Below are positions 6,972-15,350 of a stretch of 37,537 nt of DNA, piece by piece. This DNA comes from Streptomyces sp. SID486 (lineage in GTDB: Bacteria; Actinomycetota; Actinomycetes; Streptomycetales; Streptomycetaceae): the NCBI RefSeq assembly GCF_009865385.1, contig NZ_WWJT01000766.1, forward strand, positions 1 through 37,537, in the 5' to 3' direction. Made by a program: the position numbers and the translations under genes. Each line of letters starts with the position of its first letter. Positions within the stretch are counted from its first letter, which is position 1. A model generated the notes under the pieces. That model saw only the letters and a program-made list of their open reading frames with translations, did not search any database and had not been told where the DNA came from.

Positions 6972-7664
6972 ATGGAGCTCATCGTCCTGTGGGACATCGA
7001 CCACACCCTCATCGAGAACGCGGGGGTCAGCAAAGAGATCTACGCTGCTGCCTTCTCGTCACTCGCGGGACGCGAACCGTCGGAGCCGGCGCGTACCGAG
7101 GGGCGCACGGATCGACTCATCGTGCGCGACATGTTCCTTCGGGACGGGCTACCTGTACCCGAATGGTCCGTCATCGAGGCCACGCTTGCGCAAGCAGGGC
7201 ATGACCGCCTTGATGATCTGCGCCTGCGTGGGACGGCTTTGCCAGGGGTTCACGAGGTGCTGAAGGCCGCTGCCGCGCGAAGCGGCTGGGTCTCCTCTGT
7301 GCTGACCGGCAACATCGCCGCCAACGCTCAGGTGAAGCTTTCCGCTTTCGGCCTCGACTCGCTGTTGGATTTGCCTGCCGGCGCCTACGGAGCGGACGCC
7401 GAGCTCCGTCCCGAACTTGTCGCGGTCGCGCGTGAACGCATACAGCGGCTCCGTGACGTTCCGGGCCATGTGCCCGTCGCCCTGGTGGGAGACACCCCCC
7501 GCGACGTGGAAGCCGCCTTGGCCACCGGGTCCGCAATCCTTGCGGTCGCCTCTGGTGTCCACAGTGCCGAGGAGCTGGCCGCTGCCGGCGCCCACGAGAT
7601 CCTGCCCGACCTGTCGGACACCAGGCGGGTTCTCGGCATTCTGGAGTCCTTCGCGGGAGCGTAA
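6972..7664 (+). CDS. HAD-superfamily phosphatase
   Basis: 230 residues. Motif I is DIDHT with the nucleophile D8 and general acid D10, motif II is the threonine in VLTGN, and motif IV is GDTPRDVEAA. The region between motif I and II is a helical cap, as in C1-cap phosphatases such as phosphoglycolate phosphatase or beta-phosphoglucomutase. It would remove phosphate from a small metabolite or nucleotide. ATG at 6972 is the only start placing motif I at the N-terminus. No Shine-Dalgarno is seen, and TACCCT just upstream suggests leaderless expression. It is divergent from the HTH regulator and followed after 105 bp by the radical SAM operon. Confidence 0.9.
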   Translation: MELIVLWDIDHTLIENAGVSKEIYAAAFSSLAGREPSEPARTEGRTDRLIVRDMFLRDGLPVPEWSVIEATLAQAGHDRLDDLRLRGTALPGVHEVLKAAAARSGWVSSVLTGNIAANAQVKLSAFGLDSLLDLPAGAYGADAELRPELVAVARERIQRLRDVPGHVPVALVGDTPRDVEAALATGSAILAVASGVHSAEELAAAGAHEILPDLSDTRRVLGILESFAGA

Positions 7665-7666
7665 AA

Positions 7667-7692
7667 CGTCCCAGGACGTCCTCGGACCGTCC
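7667..7692 (+). promoter_or_regulatory. Three phased CGTCC repeats ahead of the radical SAM operon
   Basis: CGTCC occurs at 7667-7671, 7677-7681 and 7688-7692, a spacing of 10 and 11 bp, i.e. one face of the helix. The first two boxes with their spacer nearly copy the site at 6911-6926. They start right after the HAD stop codon and lie about 80 bp before the radical SAM start, consistent with an operator or activator site for a shared regulator. Confidence 0.55.
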
Positions 7693-7769
7693 CCGAACGC
7701 GGTGACGAGGTCCCCTGGCAGGCCGCCACCATCGGGGTTCCCACCAGGCAGTCAGCCGAAGGAGCCCAT

Positions 7770-8672
7770 GTGATCGGGGAAGTCACCGGGATCAGGAAGA
7801 TCCGGATGCTGTACCTGCAGCTGCTGTACCGCTGCAACTTCACGTGCCTGCACTGCTTCCACGGCAAGCGGCTTCAGTACGCCGACGCGTTCACCACCGA
7901 GGAAGCCGCCAGTCTTCTCTCCCTGATGCGAGACGAGTACGGCACGGAGGCCGTCACCCTCCTCGGCGGGGAACCGTTCGTCCACCGGGAGCTGGCGCAG
8001 GTCGTCCGGCACGCCAAGCAGGAACTGGGTCAGCGCGTCGAGATCTGCACCAACGGATACCGGATCGAGCGCCGCCTGACCGAGATCGCTCCGTACCTGG
8101 ACCTGCTCCGAGTCTCCCTGGAGGGTGTCGGCTCGACCAACGACGGCATCCGCAAGCGCGGCAGCTACCAGAGCGCCCTCAGCTCACTCGGTCTGGCACG
8201 GGACCTCGGTGTTCCGACGGGCGCGACCATGACCGTGACCTCTCGAAACATCGGCGAGGTCCTTCCTCTCGCCAGCGTCCTCGGGCAGCTCGGAGTCCGG
8301 CAACTGAAGCTCCACCACCTGAGGCCGGTAGGCAATGCCGCCGCTCACCCCGAGCTGCTGGTCACGGAAACGACCGCCTACGGCCGGCTCCGCGAAGAGC
8401 TCGCGCGGCCCGGGCTGCCGCTTGAAGTGATCGTCGACGAGGACCTCTCCGAGTCCGGCGCGCCAGAGATCTGCGGTCCATCCGGCGGGCCCCGCGAGAT
8501 CGATCGGATCGAGGCCGACCCACGCGGTGCGCTCACCATGTCGTGCAAGGCGGTGGGCAAGGACGCCCACGCGTTCTGGTACGAGAAAGCCGCGAACCGC
8601 ATCGTCCACAGGCCCTCCGCCACCGACGAGCTCACGCTCTCCGTACCGGACGTGGTGTACGCCCGTGCCTGA
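7770..8672 (+). CDS. Radical SAM enzyme
   Basis: 300 residues. C22, C26 and C29 form the CxxxCxxC motif (CNFTCLHC) that holds the SAM-binding 4Fe-4S cluster; GGEP follows at 66-69. Two further cysteines near the C-terminus (EICGPSG, and DPRGALTMSCK) resemble the start of a SPASM/twitch-like region and may bind a second cluster or the substrate. Radical SAM enzymes generate a 5'-deoxyadenosyl radical; the reaction here is unknown. The start is GTG at 7770 with AAGGAG 7 nt before it; the ATG two bases earlier is followed at once by a stop. First gene of an operon: its stop overlaps the kinase-like start by 8 bp. Confidence 0.9.
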   Translation: MIGEVTGIRKIRMLYLQLLYRCNFTCLHCFHGKRLQYADAFTTEEAASLLSLMRDEYGTEAVTLLGGEPFVHRELAQVVRHAKQELGQRVEICTNGYRIERRLTEIAPYLDLLRVSLEGVGSTNDGIRKRGSYQSALSSLGLARDLGVPTGATMTVTSRNIGEVLPLASVLGQLGVRQLKLHHLRPVGNAAAHPELLVTETTAYGRLREELARPGLPLEVIVDEDLSESGAPEICGPSGGPREIDRIEADPRGALTMSCKAVGKDAHAFWYEKAANRIVHRPSATDELTLSVPDVVYARA

Positions 8673-9306
8673 CCAGGCGAGATTCGAGAGCCTGGAAGGC
8701 TTACGGGGCACCGGTAAGTCGACGATCGCTCCGATGCTCGCCGCGGCCCGTCAAGCCGTCCTTGTCCCTACCGTGCCTGCCTTCTACCAGCCCCTCCGGG
8801 GCGAGGTGGACAGGCGGACGAACGTCGAAGCCCGGATGTGCCTCTACCTCTCCGCACTGTTCACAGCAGCCGAAGAGATCCAGTGCCACCTCATAAGCGG
8901 CGTTCCGGTTGTCGTGGAGAGCTACTTTGCCCGATGCCTCACCAGCCACCGCGTCCTGGGCGCCCGGCTCGGCGTCACTCTGCCGGCCTGGCTGCCGACT
9001 CCCGTCACGTACTACCTCGTCTGCGCTGACGACGAACGCCGGCGCCGCCTCACAGCCCGGGCCAAGCCGATATCGCGATGGGACGCGCTGACGGAGACCG
9101 TCACGGACCAAGTGGCGGATGCCTACGCCTCGTTCCCGATGCGACGCATCCACACCACGGGGCTCACCCCCGAAGAGGTCCTCCGCGTGATCACCGCCAC
9201 CGATACGCAAGGAGCGCCCTCCCATGCAGACACAGAGCTTGTGGGAGCACACCCTCACCTTCTTTCCGCAGTTCCTCGCGACCCTGCGGGAACGTGTTGC
9301 TCCTGA
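8665..9306 (+). CDS. P-loop nucleotide kinase, thymidylate-kinase-like
   Basis: 213 residues. The N-terminus reads FESLEGLRGTGKST, the Walker A of dTMP-kinase-like proteins (G12 to T20). VVVESYFAR near residue 90 occupies the place of the kinase DRY-type motif. The Arg-rich ERRRRLTARAKPISR looks like a LID segment. Unlike bona fide dTMP kinase, the substrate-specific residues are not recognisable, so the phosphate acceptor is unknown; it may act on a nucleotide, sugar or antibiotic. GTG at 8665 overlaps the end of the radical SAM gene by 8 bp, typical of coupled translation. The 3' end overlaps the methyltransferase gene by 83 bp, which is unusually long. A late frameshift that extended the C-terminus is possible. 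Confidence 0.82.
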   Translation: MPDQARFESLEGLRGTGKSTIAPMLAAARQAVLVPTVPAFYQPLRGEVDRRTNVEARMCLYLSALFTAAEEIQCHLISGVPVVVESYFARCLTSHRVLGARLGVTLPAWLPTPVTYYLVCADDERRRRLTARAKPISRWDALTETVTDQVADAYASFPMRRIHTTGLTPEEVLRVITATDTQGAPSHADTELVGAHPHLLSAVPRDPAGTCCS

Positions 9307-9886
9307 CGCCACCGTCGCGGTCGTCGGTGCCAGCGACGGCAAGTTCGTCCTGCCCCTGACCGCCGCCGGGTACCGCGTAGTGGCCATCGAACGCGACGCG
9401 CTCGCCGTGCACGGAGGTGAGGTACGCCTCCCGGGTGACAGCCAGGTGCACGCCATGGGGTTGATCGACCGGCTCAGGCTGGAGGAACTCCACGACCGTG
9501 TGCAGGTGATCGAAGGGGACTTCCTCGCGGAGGAACCTCTGGACGTGCCGTGCGAGGCGGTCTGGACGAGTTGCTCGTGGCACTACAGTGCCAACCACCA
9601 CCGCCCGCTCGCCGAGTTCGTCGACCGCATGCAGCGCCTGGTCCGCCCGGGCGGTGTGTTCGGTGCGGAGTTCATGATGCCCGTGGAAAAGCGCCAGCAC
9701 TTGGTGGAGCACTACACCTCTCCTGAGCGCCTGCACCGTCACTTCCTCGGGGACTGGGACGTGCTGCTCACCTTGCGCACGAGCGAATTCACCGAGCGGC
9801 CTCACATCGGCCAGCCACACGACCACATCCATCGCATGGGCCTGCTCCTGGCGGCCCGTTCGTCCACCCTCACCGACCGTCTCTGA
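9224..9886 (+). CDS. Class I SAM-dependent methyltransferase
   Basis: 220 residues with a Rossmann SAM-binding fold: motif I VAVVGASDGKF near residues 31-41, the acidic strand end VVAIERD near 52-58, a motif III-like VQVIEGDF, and RPGGVFGAEF as the post-III strand. No DNA- or rRNA-specific catalytic motif (NPPY, PCQ) is visible, so a small molecule is the likelier substrate. ATG at 9224 has AAGGAG at 9209-9214, a good site lying inside the kinase gene, so this start is firm. Followed 11 bp later by the CYTH gene. Its place in a radical SAM, kinase, methyltransferase, CYTH operon suggests a short modification pathway. Confidence 0.88.
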   Translation: MQTQSLWEHTLTFFPQFLATLRERVAPDATVAVVGASDGKFVLPLTAAGYRVVAIERDALAVHGGEVRLPGDSQVHAMGLIDRLRLEELHDRVQVIEGDFLAEEPLDVPCEAVWTSCSWHYSANHHRPLAEFVDRMQRLVRPGGVFGAEFMMPVEKRQHLVEHYTSPERLHRHFLGDWDVLLTLRTSEFTERPHIGQPHDHIHRMGLLLAARSSTLTDRL

Positions 9887-9897
9887 GAGAAGGATCA

Positions 9898-10485
9898 ATG
9901 AAGCACGAGTACGAGGCGAAGTTTCTGGCCGCCGACGTCACCGGCCTGCAGGCCAAGCTGATCGCCCTCGGCGCCGCCCAGGCGCTCCCCCGCACCCTCC
10001 TCACCCGCAAGATCTTCGAGAACGACTCTCTCGACGGCGGGGCGTGGCTCCGCCTGCGGGACGAGGGCACCCGCTCGACGCTCACGCTCAAGCAGGTCAC
10101 CGACGCCACGACGATCGACGGCACCAAGGAGATCGAGACCGAGGTCGCCGACCTGCACGCCATGGCCGACATCCTCCGCCGGGTCGGCCTCACCGAGGTC
10201 CGTTACCAGGAGAACTACCGCGAGGAGTGGCGCCTGGGAGAGGTCGCCTTCGACTTCGACACCTGGCCCGACCTCCCCACGTTCCTGGAGATCGAGGGGC
10301 CCGACGAGGCGTCCGTTCGCCAGGCCGCCGATCTTCTGGGGCTCGACTACTCCCAGGCCCGGTTCGGCAGCGTCGACGAGATCTACAAGAGCGAGGCCGG
10401 CCGGGACATCCTTGCCGAACCCACCCTGCTGTTCTCCGACAGCGAGAAGCAGGAGAGTGCTTCCGCGCTGGCCCAGGGATCCTGA
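9898..10485 (+). CDS. CYTH-domain protein, class IV adenylate cyclase / triphosphatase-like
   Basis: 195 residues. The N-terminus carries the ExExK signature (E4, E6, K8 in KHEYEAKF) of the CYTH triphosphate-tunnel fold. It is followed by alternating Arg/Lys and Glu strands (LTRKIFEN, AWLRLRDEG, LTLKQV, KEIETEV, YRENY-like) and FLEIEGPDE. The family includes CyaB-type adenylate cyclases, inorganic triphosphatases and thiamine triphosphatase; which activity applies cannot be told from sequence alone. ATG at 9898 has GAAGGA just upstream. Last gene of the radical SAM operon. The final 30 residues are low complexity and may have been altered by the nearby junction with integrase debris. Confidence 0.9.
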   Translation: MKHEYEAKFLAADVTGLQAKLIALGAAQALPRTLLTRKIFENDSLDGGAWLRLRDEGTRSTLTLKQVTDATTIDGTKEIETEVADLHAMADILRRVGLTEVRYQENYREEWRLGEVAFDFDTWPDLPTFLEIEGPDEASVRQAADLLGLDYSQARFGSVDEIYKSEAGRDILAEPTLLFSDSEKQESASALAQGS

Positions 10486-10907
10486 TCGAGGGAGCCGACG
10501 AAACATCATGACGGAAATCGCCTTCAGCACAGGGTGATCCCCGGGATCGCGGAATTCGCCCGGGCGGGTTACCCCCGCTCACGAAGGAGGACGGCTCCTG
10601 GATCCACCCGGAGACGGTCCCGGAGACCTTCCGCCGCATCCCCGCCACGACCGACCTGCCGCCCATCACCCTGCGGCACCTGCGCCACGTGGCCGCGACG
10701 CTCACGCACGGAGGCGGTGGCGGCGTCCACCCGGTGAAGGAGACGCTCCGGCACTCCACCAGCACGTTGACCTCGTACACGTACACGAGCCTGCACCCCG
10801 AACTGGACCGTGAGATCGCCGAGACGGCGGCGAAGCTGATCCCCCGGTCCCGTCGGCAGCCGCCGAACCGTCCGCCTCGGTCCCGCCCGATCCGCAGGAC
10901 ACAGGCG

Positions 10908-10931
10908 CATCCGCTCACGCATCGCTCACGC
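10908..10931 (+). repeat. 24-bp direct repeat, right copy (possible integrase arm site)
   Basis: Identical over 24 bp to 4408-4431, with the doubled GCTCACGC box. It lies at the end of the integrase remnant, 91 bp from the right core repeat. Confidence 0.6.
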
Positions 10932-10949
10932 GAGAGCCCGAAAACGGAG

Positions 10950-10985
10950 CAGCGCCCGAGTCGACCGAAGCCGACCCGAGCGCTG
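10950..10985 (-). terminator. tRNA-Lys terminator, element-borne copy
   Basis: Arms 10950-10963 and 10972-10985 pair along all 14 positions (two G-U) around an 8-nt loop, followed on the minus strand by a GTTTTC stretch. The sequence from about 10939 to 11021 resembles 4180-4260, flanking the left junction. So the element appears to carry its own version of the tRNA-Lys downstream region. Confidence 0.7.
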
Positions 10986-11021
10986 CGTAGCAGGTCATAG
11001 GGCATGTAGCCCGCCTGCGGA

Positions 11022-11069
11022 CCGTAGGCCCTGTGGGACTCGAACCCACAACCAATGGATTAAAAGTCC
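11022..11069 (-). other. Right island junction (att core within tRNA-Lys)
   Basis: The 48-bp partner of 4261-4308. Here it is part of the intact tRNA-Lys, so the element restored the 3' half of the gene on integration. The recombination crossover must lie within the shared segment, i.e. between the anticodon loop and the tRNA 3' end. Confidence 0.85.
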
Positions 11070-11097
11070 ACTGCTCTGCCAATTGAGCTAAGGGCCC
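11025..11097 (-). tRNA. tRNA-Lys (UUU)
   Basis: 73 nt. Acceptor GGGCCCT pairs with AGGGCCT (one G-U), the anticodon loop is CTTTTAA with anticodon TTT, and the T-arm GTGGG-TTCGAGT-CCCAC is intact; CCA is not encoded. A TATGCT -10 box (complement of 11117-11122) lies about 20 bp upstream. The 3' half is the island attachment site. Confidence 0.95.
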
Positions 11098-11196
11098 AGG
11101 CGATGTTGCCTGTCCGAGCATAGCCGGACGAGGCCGTGTCGCCGATCGGGTATCGGGGTCACGGCCGCGTCGGTGTCGGCCCGGGTGGCGTGATGG

Positions 11197-12720
11197 TCAC
11201 TTTTGGGCCGGTACGGCCGTGCCCGCGGGAGTGCGCGCGAGGAACCAGTGCCGGGCCGAGGCCAGCCACCAGGTGGCCGCGAAACCGAGGACGACCAGGA
11301 CGGCGACCGGGGCGTAGTTGAAGGTCTTCCAGGTGACCGGGGAGACCTGGGGGAGCATGAAGAGGACCGTGATCACCACCACCCAGGCCACCGAGACGAC
11401 CCCGATCGCGCCCGACCAGCGGCCCAGGTGCCAGGGCCCGCGTTCGAAGGCGGCGCCCTTGCGGACGCGGAGCAACGTCGGGATGACATACGCGATGTAG
11501 AGGCCGATGACCGCGATCGACGTCACCGCCGCGTAGGCCGTCGTGTTGATCAGGTACGGCAGGCCGAGGACCAGCGCGCCGAGCGCGGCCAGCCAGACCG
11601 CGGCCACGGGGGTGCGGGTGCGCGGGCTGACCGTGTGCCAGACACGGGAGAAGGGCAGCGCGCCGTCCCGGGAAAAGGCGTAGATCATGCGGCTGTTGGC
11701 CGTCACCGACGCCATGCCGCAGAAGAGCTGGGCACCGATCACGACCAGCAGCAGCAGCTTGCCCGTCGTCGCCCCCAGCGCGTCCAGCAGGATCTGGGCG
11801 GGGGGCGCGCCGGTCGGGGAGGCCAGCTCCGCGCCGTAGGACTGGATCGCGAAGGTGAAGCCGAGGAGGAGGACGAAGCCGGCGATCCAGGACGTCCAGA
11901 TGGAGCGGACGATGCCCTTCGGGCCCGCCGTCGCCGCGTCGTGAGTCTCCTCGGTCATGTGGGCGGAGGCGTCGTAACCGGTGAAGGTGTACTGCGCCAT
12001 GAGGAGGCCGAGGAGGACGACGTACGAGCCGCTGCCCCAGCCCGTCTCGTTGACGAACCGGGTGAAGACGAAGGACGCCGACCGGTGGTGGTCGGGGACC
12101 AGTGCCAGCGCGCCGACGATCACCGCCACACCGAGGACGTGCCACCACACGCTCACGCTGTTCAGGAGCGCGACGATGCGGACGCCGAAGGTGTTCAGCA
12201 GCCCGTGCAGCAGCAGGATCGCGGCGAAGAGCAGGACGGTACGGCCCGGGGTCACCCGGAAGTCGAACTGGAGGTTCAGGTAGGCGCCCAGGAAGGAGGC
12301 CGCGCCGAAGTCGATGCCCGCGGTCACCGCGACCTGGCCGAGCACGTTGAACCAGCCCGTGAACCACGCCCAGGCCGCCGCCGAGCGGGCGGGCGCCAGC
12401 CGGTGGGCCCAGAAGTACAGGCCGGCCGAGGTCGGGTACGCGGAGCAGATCTCGGCCATCGACAGTCCCACGAACAGGGTCATGAGGCCGACCGCCACCC
12501 AGCCCCAGGTGATCACCGCCGGGCCGCCGGTGGTCATGCCGAAGAGGTAGAGGGTCAGGCAGCCGGAGAGCACCGAGATGATCGTGAAGGAGACGGCGTA
12601 GTTGGAGAACGCCGACATCCGGCGGGCGAGGACCTGGGTGTAGCCGAGCTGGGCCAGCCGTTCCTCGTCCGACGGGCCGGGCGTCCCCCGCTGTCCGCTC
12701 ACGCTCGCGTCATCTGTCAT
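11197..12720 (-). CDS. APC-superfamily amino-acid/GABA permease
   Basis: A 507-residue integral membrane transporter with about 12 hydrophobic segments, preceded by a 45-residue cytoplasmic N-terminus (DEERLAQLGYTQVLARRMSA). That segment, the following FSNYAVSFTIISVLSG in helix 1 and SAYPTSAGLYFWAHRLAP are hallmarks of the actinobacterial amino acid/GABA permease branch of the APC superfamily. It would take up an amino acid or amine by proton symport; the substrate is not determinable. ATG at 12720 starts the conserved N-terminus. A long in-frame extension upstream is merely the Gly/Glu/Arg translation of a DNA repeat and is rejected. Monocistronic: the next gene upstream (DEAD helicase) ends in a strong terminator at 13014. 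Confidence 0.92.
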   Translation of the reverse strand: MTDDASVSGQRGTPGPSDEERLAQLGYTQVLARRMSAFSNYAVSFTIISVLSGCLTLYLFGMTTGGPAVITWGWVAVGLMTLFVGLSMAEICSAYPTSAGLYFWAHRLAPARSAAAWAWFTGWFNVLGQVAVTAGIDFGAASFLGAYLNLQFDFRVTPGRTVLLFAAILLLHGLLNTFGVRIVALLNSVSVWWHVLGVAVIVGALALVPDHHRSASFVFTRFVNETGWGSGSYVVLLGLLMAQYTFTGYDASAHMTEETHDAATAGPKGIVRSIWTSWIAGFVLLLGFTFAIQSYGAELASPTGAPPAQILLDALGATTGKLLLLVVIGAQLFCGMASVTANSRMIYAFSRDGALPFSRVWHTVSPRTRTPVAAVWLAALGALVLGLPYLINTTAYAAVTSIAVIGLYIAYVIPTLLRVRKGAAFERGPWHLGRWSGAIGVVSVAWVVVITVLFMLPQVSPVTWKTFNYAPVAVLVVLGFAATWWLASARHWFLARTPAGTAVPAQK

Positions 12721-12861
12721 GCCCCCAGCAATTCCCTCACCGACGGCGTGACATGCGTCACTCGGGATCTGGAGGGGGTCTGAAATCGCTGCGGCCGGAG
12801 GGAGCCCTTGCGGCCCTTCCGGCCGGTTCCTCGGCCTCACCTTCCGGCCGGCTCCTCGGCC

Positions 12862-12957
12862 ACCTTCCGGCCGCCCCTCGGCCTCACCTTCCGGCCGCCC
12901 CTCGGCCTCACCTTCCGGCCGCCCCTCGGCCTCACCTTCCGGCCGCCCCTCGGCCCC
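12862..12957. repeat. 24-bp tandem repeat, about four units
   Basis: The unit ACCTTCCGGCCGCCCCTCGG plus CCTC repeats exactly at 12862, 12886 and 12910, with a near copy at 12934 and degenerate flanking copies back to about 12815 and on to about 12985. Located between the permease and the helicase terminator. A multiple of three, but not in a convincing gene. Confidence 0.8.
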
Positions 12958-13013
12958 GCCTTCCGGCCGGCCCCTCGGCCCCACCCTCGGGCTTCCCGGC
13001 CCCGGGAGCCGGA

Positions 13014-13045
13014 AGGGCCCGTACGACCGGAGTCGTACGGGCCCT
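13014..13045 (-). terminator. Strong hairpin terminator of the DEAD-box helicase gene
   Basis: Perfect 14-bp stem (AGGGCCCGTACGAC paired with 13032-13045) with a CGGA tetraloop, starting 38 bp after the helicase stop. No long T-tract follows, as is common in streptomycetes. Confidence 0.85.
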
Positions 13046-13083
13046 CCCACAGCCTGGTGGCTGCTCGCTCAGCTCACTCGGTG

Positions 13084-15051
<1,968 letters not shown>

Positions 15052-15283
15052 GCGAATGCGAAACCTTCCGGAGTCTCTTCGGCACGCGCCCGTCAACTCC
15101 GTGATTCGCTCACGACCGCCTCGATGCGGTCCGCCACGGCAAAGGAGAGTACGCGCCACACGGCGCGCTCTGTGATGGCGCCGGGCAAATGGGATCAAAC
15201 GATCTACCACCATACGCACCCACCACCCACAAACGCAAACCGAGCTTCATGAGCCCGGTCCCGCGATCACCGCTGCGCCCCCC

Positions 15284-15350
15284 TCACACCGCCACGCCTG
15301 CGCCCCTTCACACCGCCACGCCTGCACCCCCTCACACCGCCACGCCCGCC
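15284..15350. repeat. 24-bp repeat duplicating the 3' end of the lipoprotein gene
   Basis: TCACACCGCCACGCC recurs at 15284, 15308 and 15332. On the minus strand each unit encodes Gly-Val-Ala-Val followed by TGA. The gene uses the first stop (15332-15334), so the two other units are untranslated copies of its end. Confidence 0.75.

Larger units (their letters stand above)
10566..11000 (+). pseudogene. C-terminal fragment of a tyrosine site-specific integrase
   Basis: The frame begins abruptly near 10566 with no start and reads a recognisable integrase end: TKEDGSWIHPETV, the box II region LRHLRHVAATL containing a catalytic arginine, LRHSTSTLTSYTYTS carrying the HS/Tyr box with the catalytic tyrosine, then PELDREIAETAAKLIPRSRR. 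Homology fades after about 10860, and the frame runs on as basic residues to a stop at 11000. The N-terminal arm-binding and core-binding domains and the first catalytic Arg are missing, so it is non-functional. It points toward the tRNA-Lys attachment site, as in integrative elements of actinomycetes. Confidence 0.8.
4261..11069. mobile_element. tRNA-Lys-integrated genomic island with decayed integrase
   Basis: Bounded by 48-bp direct repeats derived from tRNA-Lys, the intact tRNA being at the right end. It holds nine gene-like units of mixed orientation and a C-terminal tyrosine integrase fragment next to the right end, as in actinomycete integrative elements. No replication, transfer or excisionase gene is visible, so it is probably immobile now. 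Codon usage is visibly less GC-extreme than in the pur and vdh regions (more TCT, GTT, AAA and TTG), consistent with transfer. The cargo is dominated by nucleotide- and phosphate-handling enzymes. Confidence 0.8.

Noticed and set aside
12862..12957. CRISPR array
   Set aside because: Units are directly adjacent with no spacers, and no cas genes are present; it is a simple tandem repeat.
12721..13050. N-terminal extension of the permease (GRPEGEAEG repeats)
   Set aside because: It is a translation of a 24-bp DNA repeat and crosses the helicase terminator; the conserved permease starts at 12720.
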